Positions 50,483 to 60,600 of a stretch of 64,000 bases of DNA are shown here, one piece after another; within the stretch, counting starts at the first letter, position 1, and every line of letters begins with the position of its first letter. The translations under genes were made by a program, and so were the position numbers. The notes beneath the pieces are model-generated. The model ran no database searches. It saw only the letters and a program-made list of their open reading frames with translations, and was not told the DNA's origin. Where the stretch lies: NCBI GenBank assembly GCA_964609825.1, contig CAZSSH010000004.1:555589-619588 (forward strand), in the 5' to 3' direction. Source of the DNA: CAZSSH01 sp964609825. Its GTDB lineage: Bacteria > Verrucomicrobiota > Lentisphaeria > Victivallales > Victivallaceae.

Positions 50483-53400
50483 ATGCCAAGTAATACAATC
50501 ATTTCCGGGCTGATTGCCGCTATTTTTGCGGTGTTTCCTCTCGGGGCGGCAGTGGTCAAGGAGGCGGCTAATTTTGCCGATCCGTCGTTGTGGGACATTC
50601 AAGCGCCGGAGGGGATGACTTCCCGATTTCGCCCCGACGGACTCTTGGAGGTCAACTGGCCCAAGAGTGACAAAGCTTTGGTCTGGGAGGCCAAGTTAAA
50701 GCAGCCGTGTGCGCTTGACGCCGCCGCCGTGCGCCTCAGCGTCAAACTCTTTGCCAAAACTCCCGGCGACAAAAACAAACTTTTTGTGATTGTCAAAGAC
50801 GGCAACGGTGCCACCTTTACCTACACCTTGCCGCAATTGGAGCGCTGGGCGCTCAACTGGCGAAACCTCGATACTTATCCTTTTGACGCCAACGAAGTGG
50901 GGCGGATGCACCCGCAAGTCGGCAAATCCGACCGGCCGGGAAGTCCGCTCCCGGTGAAGCCTTTGAGCTTGATCGGCATCCGTCTGGAGACCGGCCCCGG
51001 CGACGGCGGCAGTTGGCTTTTTGATCAAATCAACTCCGACAGCTATACTTTGGGCGCCAAAACCAACCATTGGGGGCTGAGCTTGCCTTTGGAGCGCTAC
51101 TGGATGACGACTTCATTGATCAAAAGCGAAGTTGAGCCTTATATCCCCCTCGACTGGCTCGATTTCGGCAACAACGCTTATTGTCTCAACTGGGAATTGG
51201 TCGCCGGGACGCAGGGGCGTGCAATCAAATCCGGGACCATGCGTGTCAATTTTGCCGACGGTGATTGCCGCAAGCGCGAACAAAAAATTTCCTTGGGCGA
51301 ACTTCCCGCCGGGTTATACACGGTTGTCTGCTCGATGACCCCTGAGAGCACCGATCAGGCTACTCCTGCCAACTGGCAAATTTTGCGCTGGCGGGCCGAA
51401 GGGCCGGTCAGTTGGCCCGCCAACGGGGCGGGCGGCCGGAGCTTGCGGGCGCAAAAGACTTCCGGCGAAACGCAAGGATATGTCGGCTGGCGGCAGACTG
51501 TCCAGTTTGCGGCTCCGGGAAGCGGCATTTTTGAGGTGACCGCGCGCGGCGAGGGGACGGCTTGGCTGGTTCCCCTGGGCCGCGACAATGCCTCGGTGGG
51601 CCCGAGCGCGACCATCAAATTTAATACCAAAGATGTCCGGCAAACGCAGCAAATCAAGGTGACGCTGCCCCCGGAAACCGCACAAGCGTACATTTACTTG
51701 ATGGCGACCCAAACCGGTTCGGTAATCGATTTTGACCATGTCCAATTTGTCATGGACGGCAAAAACATGATTTCCAACGGCGACGCCGGGCAAGGGAACG
51801 TTTTAAAGCAGATTAAACTTTCTTTAAATGTCATCGCTTCGACGTCAACCGCCAAAGCGTTGGAAAAATTTGCGGGCTCGGTCGCCCCCGGCTGCACGCT
51901 GGATATCCCGCTCCCCGACTGGCACAACCGAGCGGGCAAGGCGAGCTGGGAAATCACCGACAGCAAGGGCAAGATTTTGCTGGCGGGCGACAAGCTGGAC
52001 GGCGGCGCTGTCAACTGGGTTGCCCCCCTCGTTCCTGGGCCGTGCCGGTTTACGGCCAGACTTGCCGACGGCAAAATCGAGCTTGACCGCAAAGAATTGG
52101 AGCTGGGCGTCAAGGGGATCATCCCGACGCAGTCAACCGCCCGCCGGGGCGACGGCAACATTTTGACCGAAGCCGACCTTTTCGGACCCGGCAAAAATTA
52201 TTTTACTTGGGCGATGTACGAAAATCACCCGGAGGACACCGACTATCTTATGCGCGCCGCCGCGTGGGTGGCCGACGGGCGCAAGGCCGGTTTTGAATAT
52301 TTCCGCGTCCGGGCGGATTGGGACAAAATTGAGCGCGTGCCGGGGGTGTATGATTTCACCTTGGTCGATCAGGTGATTGATCAAGTCATCAAACAGGGCG
52401 GCAAGGTGATTTTGGAGCTCCGCTGCGAAGCCCCGGCGTGGCTTGACTACGAGTCGCAGCTGGACAGTTACGGCCGCGCCGACATCTGGCGCGCGGGCAA
52501 AATCGGCCGCATGCCGTCGATCTGGTCGCCGGGTATGCTGGAGCATATCCGCGACTTTGCCGAAACCGCCGCCAAGCGCTACTGCGACAACCCGGGCATC
52601 GCCGCCTATCACCTTTGGGGGCTCCCCGGCTCGCTGGACTGGACCAATCTTGACCGGCCGTGGCTGGGTATCCAAGTGGATTATTCCAATGCCGCATTGC
52701 AAAAATTTCATGAGCTTTACGGCAAGGAAGTACCCGGCATCCCGCGCTCGAGCAATGATTTTTCGGGGCCGGATTTGAGCTTGGCGTGGCGGCGCTGGGT
52801 CGAGTTCCGCCGCCTCGGGCTTGAAAATTACATGATTGATTATATGGTAAAACCGTTGCGCAATATCGACCCCGAGCGTTGCATCATTGGTTATTACGGG
52901 TTGGATTTTGCATCGCCCCGGCTGGCGTCGTCGGCGCGGGATTTACGCTGGCGGCGTCACACCGGCGGTTGCGGCCTTATTTATCAAACCCAAATCGGCG
53001 CCATGCGCGCTTTGTCGGACATCGGCAAACCATACCCGCAAGAGGTGCATTTGATGACCCCGACGGCTGCCGAGCTCGAACAGGCTACCAGTCAGATCAG
53101 CGTCGTCGGCGGGCAGGGGCTTAATTGGAATTACTACTGGCGCGACACCATCCGCACCGGTGCCTGGACTTCCGAGCGCAACGAGGGCTTGGCGGCGTGG
53201 CAAAGCTTGTGGCGGCCCTTGTGGCAGGAGCTGCGCGATGCCGAGTTGACGCAAGCGCCCACGGTGGCGGTGCTCAACAGCTGGAGTACCATGCAGTACT
53301 TGCACCGGAGCTTTTTTCCGTTGCGTCAGGATGATTTGGTGACAAGACTGGCAGCCTCGCTTTACCGCGACGGCATCTGGCCCGCATGGTTCTCCGAAAA

Positions 53401-54241
53401 CGCGCCCCCCGATATCCTCAGTAAGCGTAAACTTTTGATCGTCCCCGCCTCCGGGGCGCAAGTCATCCCGCAGGCCACCGCCGACATGATTGCCAGATTT
53501 GTCCAAAACGGCGGCAAAGTGCTCATGTTTCCCGACTCCGGGCGCTACGTAGTGGAGGAGGCGCAAAACGAGTTTGCTTTATTGAAGCGCCTCGGCTGGC
53601 AGGGCCCGCTGCCCCAAATCGCCAAAAGCGAGGAGACCGAGGACGGCAACAGCGGCTTTGCCCGGCTGGCGGCGGACAATAAAACGTTGACTTTTGACAA
53701 AAATTCGCTGCTTGCCAAACTTGGCACGTTAAAGGTCAACAATCCCTGCGCCATTGCCAAGGTCGGTCCCGAGGTGCAAGTCGAGGGGCGTTTTACCGAC
53801 GGCGCTCCGGCGGTGCTGCGCTGGCGTTACGGCAAAGGCGAAGTGTTATTTGTCGCAGGGCAGCCCGAGTGGCAGCAAACCCCCGGCTTTTTGGGACTGG
53901 TGGCGGACAATGCCGGGTGCGCGCGGCAGGTTTCTGCGAGCAAACCTTATTTACTGATCAACGATTTGACCAAAGGCAAGGACCGTTATCTGATTGTCCA
54001 CCGGCTGCCCGACAGCTACCGGCCGCATACGCCGGAGCTGACCGCCGCCGTATTGGACAAATTCCCGGCCGAGGACTTGACCTGGTATTTGAAAGGGCTT
54101 GACGGCAAATACACTTTGACCGAAGTTTCGCTTCCCGACCGGCCGCGGCGGACGGTCACCGGGGCCGAATTGGCCGCCGGGATCGCGGTAAATATGAAAA
54201 TGTGCCAGACGCGGGTGTTTCAACTCACCCCGGCAAAATAA
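50483..54241 (+). CDS. Giant secreted GH42-like (beta-galactosidase-type) protein
   Basis: 1252 residues with a signal peptide (about 1-24). About 530 residues of beta-rich, binding-like modules precede a GH42-like TIM barrel (from about 570: GFEYFRVRADWDKIERVPGVYDF). A trimerisation/GATase-like domain follows (LLIVPASGAQVIPQATADMI.., GGKVLMF). The nucleophile is probably Glu854 in PQEVHLMT. Where GH42 enzymes have WQ-x-DNE, this protein reads YHLWGLPGSLDW, so no acid/base Glu is seen. It lies between the pseudopilin and the DUF5696-like gene in the LacI operon. Confidence 0.78.
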   Translation: MPSNTIISGLIAAIFAVFPLGAAVVKEAANFADPSLWDIQAPEGMTSRFRPDGLLEVNWPKSDKALVWEAKLKQPCALDAAAVRLSVKLFAKTPGDKNKLFVIVKDGNGATFTYTLPQLERWALNWRNLDTYPFDANEVGRMHPQVGKSDRPGSPLPVKPLSLIGIRLETGPGDGGSWLFDQINSDSYTLGAKTNHWGLSLPLERYWMTTSLIKSEVEPYIPLDWLDFGNNAYCLNWELVAGTQGRAIKSGTMRVNFADGDCRKREQKISLGELPAGLYTVVCSMTPESTDQATPANWQILRWRAEGPVSWPANGAGGRSLRAQKTSGETQGYVGWRQTVQFAAPGSGIFEVTARGEGTAWLVPLGRDNASVGPSATIKFNTKDVRQTQQIKVTLPPETAQAYIYLMATQTGSVIDFDHVQFVMDGKNMISNGDAGQGNVLKQIKLSLNVIASTSTAKALEKFAGSVAPGCTLDIPLPDWHNRAGKASWEITDSKGKILLAGDKLDGGAVNWVAPLVPGPCRFTARLADGKIELDRKELELGVKGIIPTQSTARRGDGNILTEADLFGPGKNYFTWAMYENHPEDTDYLMRAAAWVADGRKAGFEYFRVRADWDKIERVPGVYDFTLVDQVIDQVIKQGGKVILELRCEAPAWLDYESQLDSYGRADIWRAGKIGRMPSIWSPGMLEHIRDFAETAAKRYCDNPGIAAYHLWGLPGSLDWTNLDRPWLGIQVDYSNAALQKFHELYGKEVPGIPRSSNDFSGPDLSLAWRRWVEFRRLGLENYMIDYMVKPLRNIDPERCIIGYYGLDFASPRLASSARDLRWRRHTGGCGLIYQTQIGAMRALSDIGKPYPQEVHLMTPTAAELEQATSQISVVGGQGLNWNYYWRDTIRTGAWTSERNEGLAAWQSLWRPLWQELRDAELTQAPTVAVLNSWSTMQYLHRSFFPLRQDDLVTRLAASLYRDGIWPAWFSENAPPDILSKRKLLIVPASGAQVIPQATADMIARFVQNGGKVLMFPDSGRYVVEEAQNEFALLKRLGWQGPLPQIAKSEETEDGNSGFARLAADNKTLTFDKNSLLAKLGTLKVNNPCAIAKVGPEVQVEGRFTDGAPAVLRWRYGKGEVLFVAGQPEWQQTPGFLGLVADNAGCARQVSASKPYLLINDLTKGKDRYLIVHRLPDSYRPHTPELTAAVLDKFPAEDLTWYLKGLDGKYTLTEVSLPDRPRRTVTGAELAAGIAVNMKMCQTRVFQLTPAK

Positions 54242-54262
54242 TTAAGAGATTTTGGAGAATTT

Positions 54263-56149
54263 ATGAGATTGACTGCCATTGGGATTGAGTGCCCCGCCGG
54301 GGTGCAGACATTTGAGAATTTACTGATCGGCCGTTGTTACAACCGTCCGGAGAAGCGGGTGATCGCGTTTGAAAAATTTGGCGTCACCGTCTTTGCTCTG
54401 AGTGAGAAACGCGCCAAGCTGATATTGGCGAGCGATGTGTGCGGTATTTTAATCCCCGTCGAGCTCAAGATTGACGGCAACATGCTTACCGTCAAAATTG
54501 AGGCGGGGAGCATTGTGGAGAGTCAGACCAACATCTGGCGCTTAATGGAGCTCTCGGTGCTTCCCGGTTTGATGGCGTCAACCGTGGGTGACGAGGGATC
54601 GTATTTGCTGCCCGTTTTCTCCGGGATGACGGTGTCATTTGCCAATCGCGCTCCGGTTAAAAACCGCGACCGCATCTATATGGATCGCGCCGAGTGGGAG
54701 AAATTCGGCCAAGCGGACGCCTTCGGGATGATGGCAGTCGCTTGCGATATTTTGGCGATTGTCGAGCACGGCAATTTCTTTTCCTGGGCCGACTCCGAGT
54801 TTAATCAGGAGGGGGTCAACCGTCTTTACGCCACTTTTGGCATCCGGCATGCCTCCGAGGATATTTTGCCGCAGGAGGACAAGACACTCGTCTGCTGCTT
54901 TTTGCCGGCGGGGGGCGGGGTGGCCAAGCTCGCGTTTGCTTACCGCGAGCATTTGATCCAAATGCGCGGCATTGTCCCTTTGCGGGAGCGCGTCGGCAAT
55001 AATCCGGTGTTGGACTACTCCGTCCACGCGATGCGCGTCAAAATTTTTCTCGGGCAAAAACAGCCATTTGAGGCCGACGGGGCATCGCCCTATGTCAATT
55101 GCACCACCTTTGGTGAGGCAGGTGAAATCATTGACGCCATGCACGCGGCGGGCATTCGCCGGGCGGTGATTACGCTCGTGGGGTGGAATCTGGGGGGGCA
55201 CGACGGCGCTTATCCGACCCGGTTTCCGGTCAACGCGGATGCGGGCGGCGAAGCGGAACTCAAAAAATTGATTCAAAAAGGGCTGGATCTGGGTTACCAG
55301 ATGGTGCCGCATGACAATGTGACCGATGTTTATCTGGCCGCCCCCGATTACGATCAAACTTTGGTATCGCTTGACGAGGGCGGTGAGCGGCAAACCGCCG
55401 GGATGTGGGCAGGCGGGCTCTCGTACAAAATTTGCCCGACGGTGACGCTCCACCGCCACGGCGGCGAATTCCGCCGGATTCAGCGCCTCGGCTTTGCGGG
55501 GAGCTATTATCTTGACGCTCAGGCGGCGGGATTGTTCACTTGCTCCGACCCGGCGCACCCGGCGGATGAGAAGCAATTTTCGCTGTCGCTTGCCCGCATC
55601 GCGTTGCTCCCCCGCACGCTTTTTGGCGCGGTATCGACCGAGTTTGTCCCCGCCTACATGCTCCCTTATGCCGATGAGGCCTCGCGCATCCCCAATATTT
55701 GGGAGTACCGGCATTTGTTGAAACGGCTGCCCGCCGCCATGCGCTCCTTGGATGGGCAAATCGTCCCTTTTTACCAACTGGCGGTGCACGGACTCATCGT
55801 CTACCAGTCGGAGTGGGTGCATACTTACGGCAAAACTCTTGAGGTGCGTCGGCGCGGGTTGTACGAGGAGCTCGGCACCGGCGCCCGGCCGTCGATGGAG
55901 GTCTCGATGCGCCCCATGTGCAACGGCGGCAATTTCCAAGAGTCAATTGCCGCACTGCTGGAGTGTTACCGGATCAATTTTGAGCTTTGCCCGGCCATCC
56001 AGACAGCATTGGTGACAAGCTATGAGTCCGGTTCTCCTGATTGTTGTGTCCTTGAGTATGACTCCGGGCATCGCCTTGAGGTCGGCTGGGGCGAAACCCC
56101 CTCGCTGCGGATTTATCGTCACGGCAAATTGGCGTATCCGCAATCGTAA
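54263..56149 (+). CDS. DUF5696/GH101-like putative glycoside hydrolase, no signal peptide
   Basis: 628 residues. An N-terminal beta domain (about 1-270) is followed by a TIM-barrel-like region (about 285-520) with AGIRRAVITLVGWNLGGHD, LGYQMVPHDNVTDVY and the Asp-bearing GSYYLDAQAAG. This arrangement resembles DUF5696 and the distantly related GH101/GH129 barrels, but the match is by pattern only. It has no signal peptide. It is the last gene of the LacI-pseudopilin-GH42 operon and ends at a strong terminator, so it probably finishes breakdown of the same glycan. Confidence 0.62.
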   Translation: MRLTAIGIECPAGVQTFENLLIGRCYNRPEKRVIAFEKFGVTVFALSEKRAKLILASDVCGILIPVELKIDGNMLTVKIEAGSIVESQTNIWRLMELSVLPGLMASTVGDEGSYLLPVFSGMTVSFANRAPVKNRDRIYMDRAEWEKFGQADAFGMMAVACDILAIVEHGNFFSWADSEFNQEGVNRLYATFGIRHASEDILPQEDKTLVCCFLPAGGGVAKLAFAYREHLIQMRGIVPLRERVGNNPVLDYSVHAMRVKIFLGQKQPFEADGASPYVNCTTFGEAGEIIDAMHAAGIRRAVITLVGWNLGGHDGAYPTRFPVNADAGGEAELKKLIQKGLDLGYQMVPHDNVTDVYLAAPDYDQTLVSLDEGGERQTAGMWAGGLSYKICPTVTLHRHGGEFRRIQRLGFAGSYYLDAQAAGLFTCSDPAHPADEKQFSLSLARIALLPRTLFGAVSTEFVPAYMLPYADEASRIPNIWEYRHLLKRLPAAMRSLDGQIVPFYQLAVHGLIVYQSEWVHTYGKTLEVRRRGLYEELGTGARPSMEVSMRPMCNGGNFQESIAALLECYRINFELCPAIQTALVTSYESGSPDCCVLEYDSGHRLEVGWGETPSLRIYRHGKLAYPQS

Positions 56150-56163
56150 CAATCCAATATGCT

Positions 56164-56193
56164 GCCTCCGGTCAATCCCGGAGGCTTTTTTTT
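56164..56193 (+). terminator. Rho-independent terminator after the DUF5696-like gene
   Basis: GCCTCCGG (56164-56171) and CCGGAGGC (56178-56185) form an 8-bp stem with a 6-nt loop, followed by eight Ts (56186-56193). Confidence 0.93.
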
Positions 56194-56292
56194 GGGTTTG
56201 CCGGGGTAAAAATGCAATTGCGATTTGCATTTGCGTTTGATTGCATCTATATTGAAGCGGAAGCTTTTTTTACCAGATGATAAGGAAATGAT

Positions 56293-57612
56293 ATGGACAT
56301 AATTTTAGTCTGTGGACTAATTGTGTTGAACGGACTTTTTGCCATGGCCGAGATCGCCATGGTTTCTTCGCGAAAAACCCGGCTGCAAAAGTGGGCCGAC
56401 AAAGGCAGCAATCGCGCCCGCGCCGCCCTCAAACTTTGCACCGACCCCTCGACTTTTTTAGCCACCGTCCAAGTCGGCATCACTGCCGTCGGGATTTTGA
56501 GCGGCGCCATCGGCGAGGCCGTATTTACCGCCCCGTTGACTGCCTTTTTAATGAAATATGAGTGGATCGCCCCATATGCCAAGCCGGTCGCGGTCACGGC
56601 GGTGGTGGTACTCTTGACTTACTTTGCCATTGTCGTCGGCGAATTAGTGCCCAAACAATTGGCCTTGCGCGCCCCCGAGCGTGTCGCCGTCCTGTTTGCC
56701 CGGCCGATGACTTTGCTGGCGCGGGCGGCGCGGCCGCTGGTCTGGCTGTTGTCCTCCTCTTCGCGGCTTTTGCTTGCGCTTGCCGGAGCTCCCGGCAAAT
56801 CGGAGCCGCCGGTGACCAATGAGGAAATCAATGTCCTGATGGAGCAGGGGGCTGAGGCCGGGGTGTTTCACGAGAGCGAGCAGGAGATTGTCTCCAATGT
56901 GTTGCGGCTTGACGAGCAGCGCATCGGTTTGATTATGACTCACCGCAACGATATTTATATGCTTGACCTTGACTCCAGCGAGGCGGAGATCCGCGATTGC
57001 CTGAGCCAGTGTCCGCACTCGCGCGTGGTGGTTTGTCGCGGCGATTTGGATCATGTGGTCGGTATTTTGCGTCTCAGCGATGTCTTTAAAGCGGCGCTCA
57101 ATCAGGAGCCCTTGGATGTCGTCAAGCATCTGCATGACCCTTTGTATGTCCCCGAGTCGGTGACGACCACCAAGCTTTTGGAGAGTTTGCGGTTGTACCA
57201 TCATCAGTGCGCGCTGGTGGTGGATGAGTACGGATCGGTGTGCGGGATAGCAACTTTGTTTGACGTCCTGACCTCGATCGTCGGCGAATTGTCCGACCTT
57301 GATCCGCAGGAGGATATGGGCATTGTGGTGCGTGACGATCAGTCGCTCCTGGTGGATGGCGACGTCTCGGTTGAGCGAATCCGGCACGCCATGAAGCTTG
57401 CCGGGCCGCTGCACGGCGAGGAGGACAACGCGTTTAACACCATCGGCGGTTTTATCATGTATACATTGGGCCGCGTGCCCGTCACCGCCGACCACTTCAT
57501 CTGGAGCGAGTGGCGCTTTGAGGTGATGGATATGGACAACAACCGCGTCGACAAAGTATTGATCGCCCGGATCGTCTCCGACGAGGCCGTCGAGACCGCG
57601 AGCGGCGAGTAA
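56293..57612 (+). CDS. CNNM/CorC (HlyC-type) membrane protein with CBS domains
   Basis: 439 residues. An N-terminal CNNM (DUF21) domain with several membrane segments (NGLFAMAEIAMVSSRKTRLQ, TVQVGITAVGILSGAIGEA, VVGELVPKQLAL) is followed by a CBS pair (about 210-330) and a C-terminal CorC_HlyC transporter-associated domain (about 345-430). Relatives export magnesium or cobalt or regulate their transport; the older name is hemolysin-like. It is a single-gene unit between a terminator and the convergent giant repeat protein. Confidence 0.92.
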   Translation: MDIILVCGLIVLNGLFAMAEIAMVSSRKTRLQKWADKGSNRARAALKLCTDPSTFLATVQVGITAVGILSGAIGEAVFTAPLTAFLMKYEWIAPYAKPVAVTAVVVLLTYFAIVVGELVPKQLALRAPERVAVLFARPMTLLARAARPLVWLLSSSSRLLLALAGAPGKSEPPVTNEEINVLMEQGAEAGVFHESEQEIVSNVLRLDEQRIGLIMTHRNDIYMLDLDSSEAEIRDCLSQCPHSRVVVCRGDLDHVVGILRLSDVFKAALNQEPLDVVKHLHDPLYVPESVTTTKLLESLRLYHHQCALVVDEYGSVCGIATLFDVLTSIVGELSDLDPQEDMGIVVRDDQSLLVDGDVSVERIRHAMKLAGPLHGEEDNAFNTIGGFIMYTLGRVPVTADHFIWSEWRFEVMDMDNNRVDKVLIARIVSDEAVETASGE

Positions 57613-57635
57613 AGCCGATGTTGTTGCCGGTTTGT

Positions 57636-60600
57636 CTAAGCGGTAATGCCGATTTCCATACTGCCGTTTGATTTCCAAACCGCCAAATCCGGCAAGGTGA
57701 CGCTGATCGAGTAGTCGGTGTTTTTGATTCCTTTGCCATTGTCCGCCGAGACAACACCCATGTAATATTTTCCCGCGCTCAGCACCAGCAAACCGTCCTT
57801 GCCGGCTTTGACGGCGGTGAGTACGGGGGATCCTTTTTTGTCGTAGCCAAATTTGTAAATGGTCATGACGGCAGCTTTGTCAAGCTTTGAATTGAGCTTG
57901 AAGCCGTAGGCCCCGGCCTGATTGGCGGCGAGTGAAAATTGAAAGAAATCCGCCGCGTCGCCGAAGCCGACCCACTCGTTGACAATCCCCTGCTTGAGAT
58001 CCAGCGTTGCAACTTGCGTATCGCGCCAATTGTTATTGGCCACTTGATTGTTGACATTGTTAAACAAGGTGCCGCCCACTTCGAGCGTGTACCCGGTATT
58101 GAGCCCTTTGGCCGCTCCTGGAGCCTCCACTCCGATATAGTATTGTTGTCCTGCCGTTAACAACAAGCTTGACAACGTGGCCGAGCTGCCGCCGGTCAAT
58201 ATGCCGAATTTGTCATACTTAGGGGTGGCGCTGATGGATTTTAATGCTTGCAGCGCCCCTTTGGCATTGATGGTATAGACAGTTAATTTAGCCCCGTTTT
58301 TGAGGCCGCTCAAGTTAAAACTGTAGGTGCCGGAAGTACTTATTTCGAGCTTGCGGTAGTCGATATTGTCGCTGAAGCCGACCCATTCCTCGACTTTGCT
58401 GCCGTAAGTGATTGACGGCGCGGTTTTCCATGCCTCATCCTGTGCTTGATTGGCCTGATAAAACAGTGAGCCGCCAAGGACAATATTGGCTTTCCCCAAA
58501 GTCTTGCCTTTATCGGTGCTGTAGATACTTAATTGATAGTTGCCGTTGAGCAATAGCGGTTTGGCGGATTGTATCACCCCGTTTTTGACATTGACGGCGG
58601 TGACCACTTTACCATTGGCTTTATCCACCACCGTAATAGTCGCGTTGAGACCGGGCGCATAAGTGCCGCCAAAATAGTAGGTGCCCGCATCCAGTTTGAC
58701 GGCTTCCAAAAAGATAGTGGTGGCATTGGTGATGTTGGCCTGAAATTCTTTGCGGTAGTCGCTGACAACAAAATTTTGGTTGGCGCTCCAGTCGCTTTGG
58801 TTGCCCGCGCCGTCGACCGCCGCAAGCTGATACTGATACAACCCGCCGCCGAGATTGTTGAGCGTCAAGGCAGTGCCCCGGTTGACAGTATAAGTTTGAT
58901 TGTTGACCTTGACGAGGTATTTGGTTACACCGACATTGTCAAACGCGGCGTTCCAAGAGATGGTCGCACTGTTGTACGAAACGGTGGCCGCCGGCGTGCC
59001 GTTGAGCACCGGTGTGCTGACATCGCGTATTGTGAATGTTTGAGTCGAGCTCCAACTGCTTTTGTTGCCGGCTGCATCAAAGGCCTGCAGCTGATAAGAG
59101 TAGCTGCCGCTGACGAGGCTTTGCAAAACATATGAGTTGTCTGTCACGGTGTAGGTTTGCCCGTTGACTTTGAGGTAGTACCCGGCTACGCCGACGTTGT
59201 CACTGGCCGCATTCCACCAAACGGTGGCGTTGTACCCGTCGACTGTTGCCGACGGCGATCCGCTTAAGGTTGGGGCGGTAAGGTCGGTGAGTTTGACTTC
59301 CAGCCACAGACTGCCGCTGTCGTTGTGCAGGCGGTAGTCGATGCTGTTGTATCTTACCGCGCCGCCATTGACCGTCAAGGTGCCGAATGAGCTGACTGCG
59401 GTGCCGATTGAGACTGTCTGGTTAAACCCCGCGGCGCCGTCCGCCAAGAGATAATTGCCGTCCGCCTGGGTGGCTGAGACGGTGATGGTATAGTTTGCAT
59501 TGGTGATGTTGGCCAGATTGTCGATCATGGCCGGATCGGCGGCGACTCTTTGAGTCAGCATAAATTTGATGGTGCCGCCTTGGGCGTTTAATGTGTAATT
59601 GCTCCCCGACGATACGGTGATTATGTTGCCGCCCAGTGCCGTTGTACCGTAGAGAAGGGCGCCGCCGGGCTCCCCGGCCGCATCCAAAATACCGCCCGAG
59701 TTGACCAATAGATGGCCTGCCTTTGCCTGCGAGTGTAAATCCAAAATGCCGCCCGAGTTGACGGTGGCGGAAGTGACGATCCCGCCCGAAAATACGTCGG
59801 TGACGCCGCCGAAATTGATCACGGTATTGGTGGCGCCGCCGTAAATTTGCTGGTTGCCGCCCGCATTGACTGTGGTATCCGCGGCACTGCCGCCGGCGGA
59901 AATAATCTGCCGGCCGCCCGAGGAGATGTTGGTAACTTTGGCCATGCCGCCCGACGCGACTGTCATGACTGCGGATGCTTGACTGACCGTGGTACTGTTT
60001 GCTGTGCCCCAAACATTGTAACTTCCGCCCGAAACGACTTGATTGCCGCTGCCGTTGAGCCCGGAGGAGAGGTTGGAGGACATCACGCTGCCGCCGGAGC
60101 CAATCACCAGATTGTCAATTTGGGGCGCAACGTCGAGCGTCAGGGTCAATTGATTTAACGCATTGAGGCTTAAGGTGTATAAAATGTTGTTATAAATCAT
60201 CAGTTTCGTCAGCGAGAGCGATCCGGCCGCCGTGGCCCCGACCGTAACGCCAATGTTGCTTGCAAATATTGAGGCGCCGCCCGCAAGGCGGTATTCGCCG
60301 AGTGTCTGGGTGGCGGAAACCGTGACGGTGTAGGTCACATTGCTGATGTTGGCGAGGTTGTCAATCATGATATCATCGGCAGTTGTCCTTTGACTGACCA
60401 TTAAATTGACAGTGCCCCCCTGAGCATTTAACGCATAATTACTACCCGACGAAACGGTGACAATATTGCCGCCAAGGGTAGTCGTACCGTTAAGATAAGC
60501 GCTGCCGATTTCCCTGGCCGCGTCCAAAATGCCGCCGGAGTAAATTTTGGCATTGCTGGCGACGGTGTCCGAGTGGAGGTTGAGTCTGCCGCCGTTGTTG

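Noticed and set aside
54635..55939. 434-codon minus-strand frame opposite the DUF5696-like gene
   Set aside because: The plus-strand gene has operon spacing, a start signal and a terminator; the minus frame has none.
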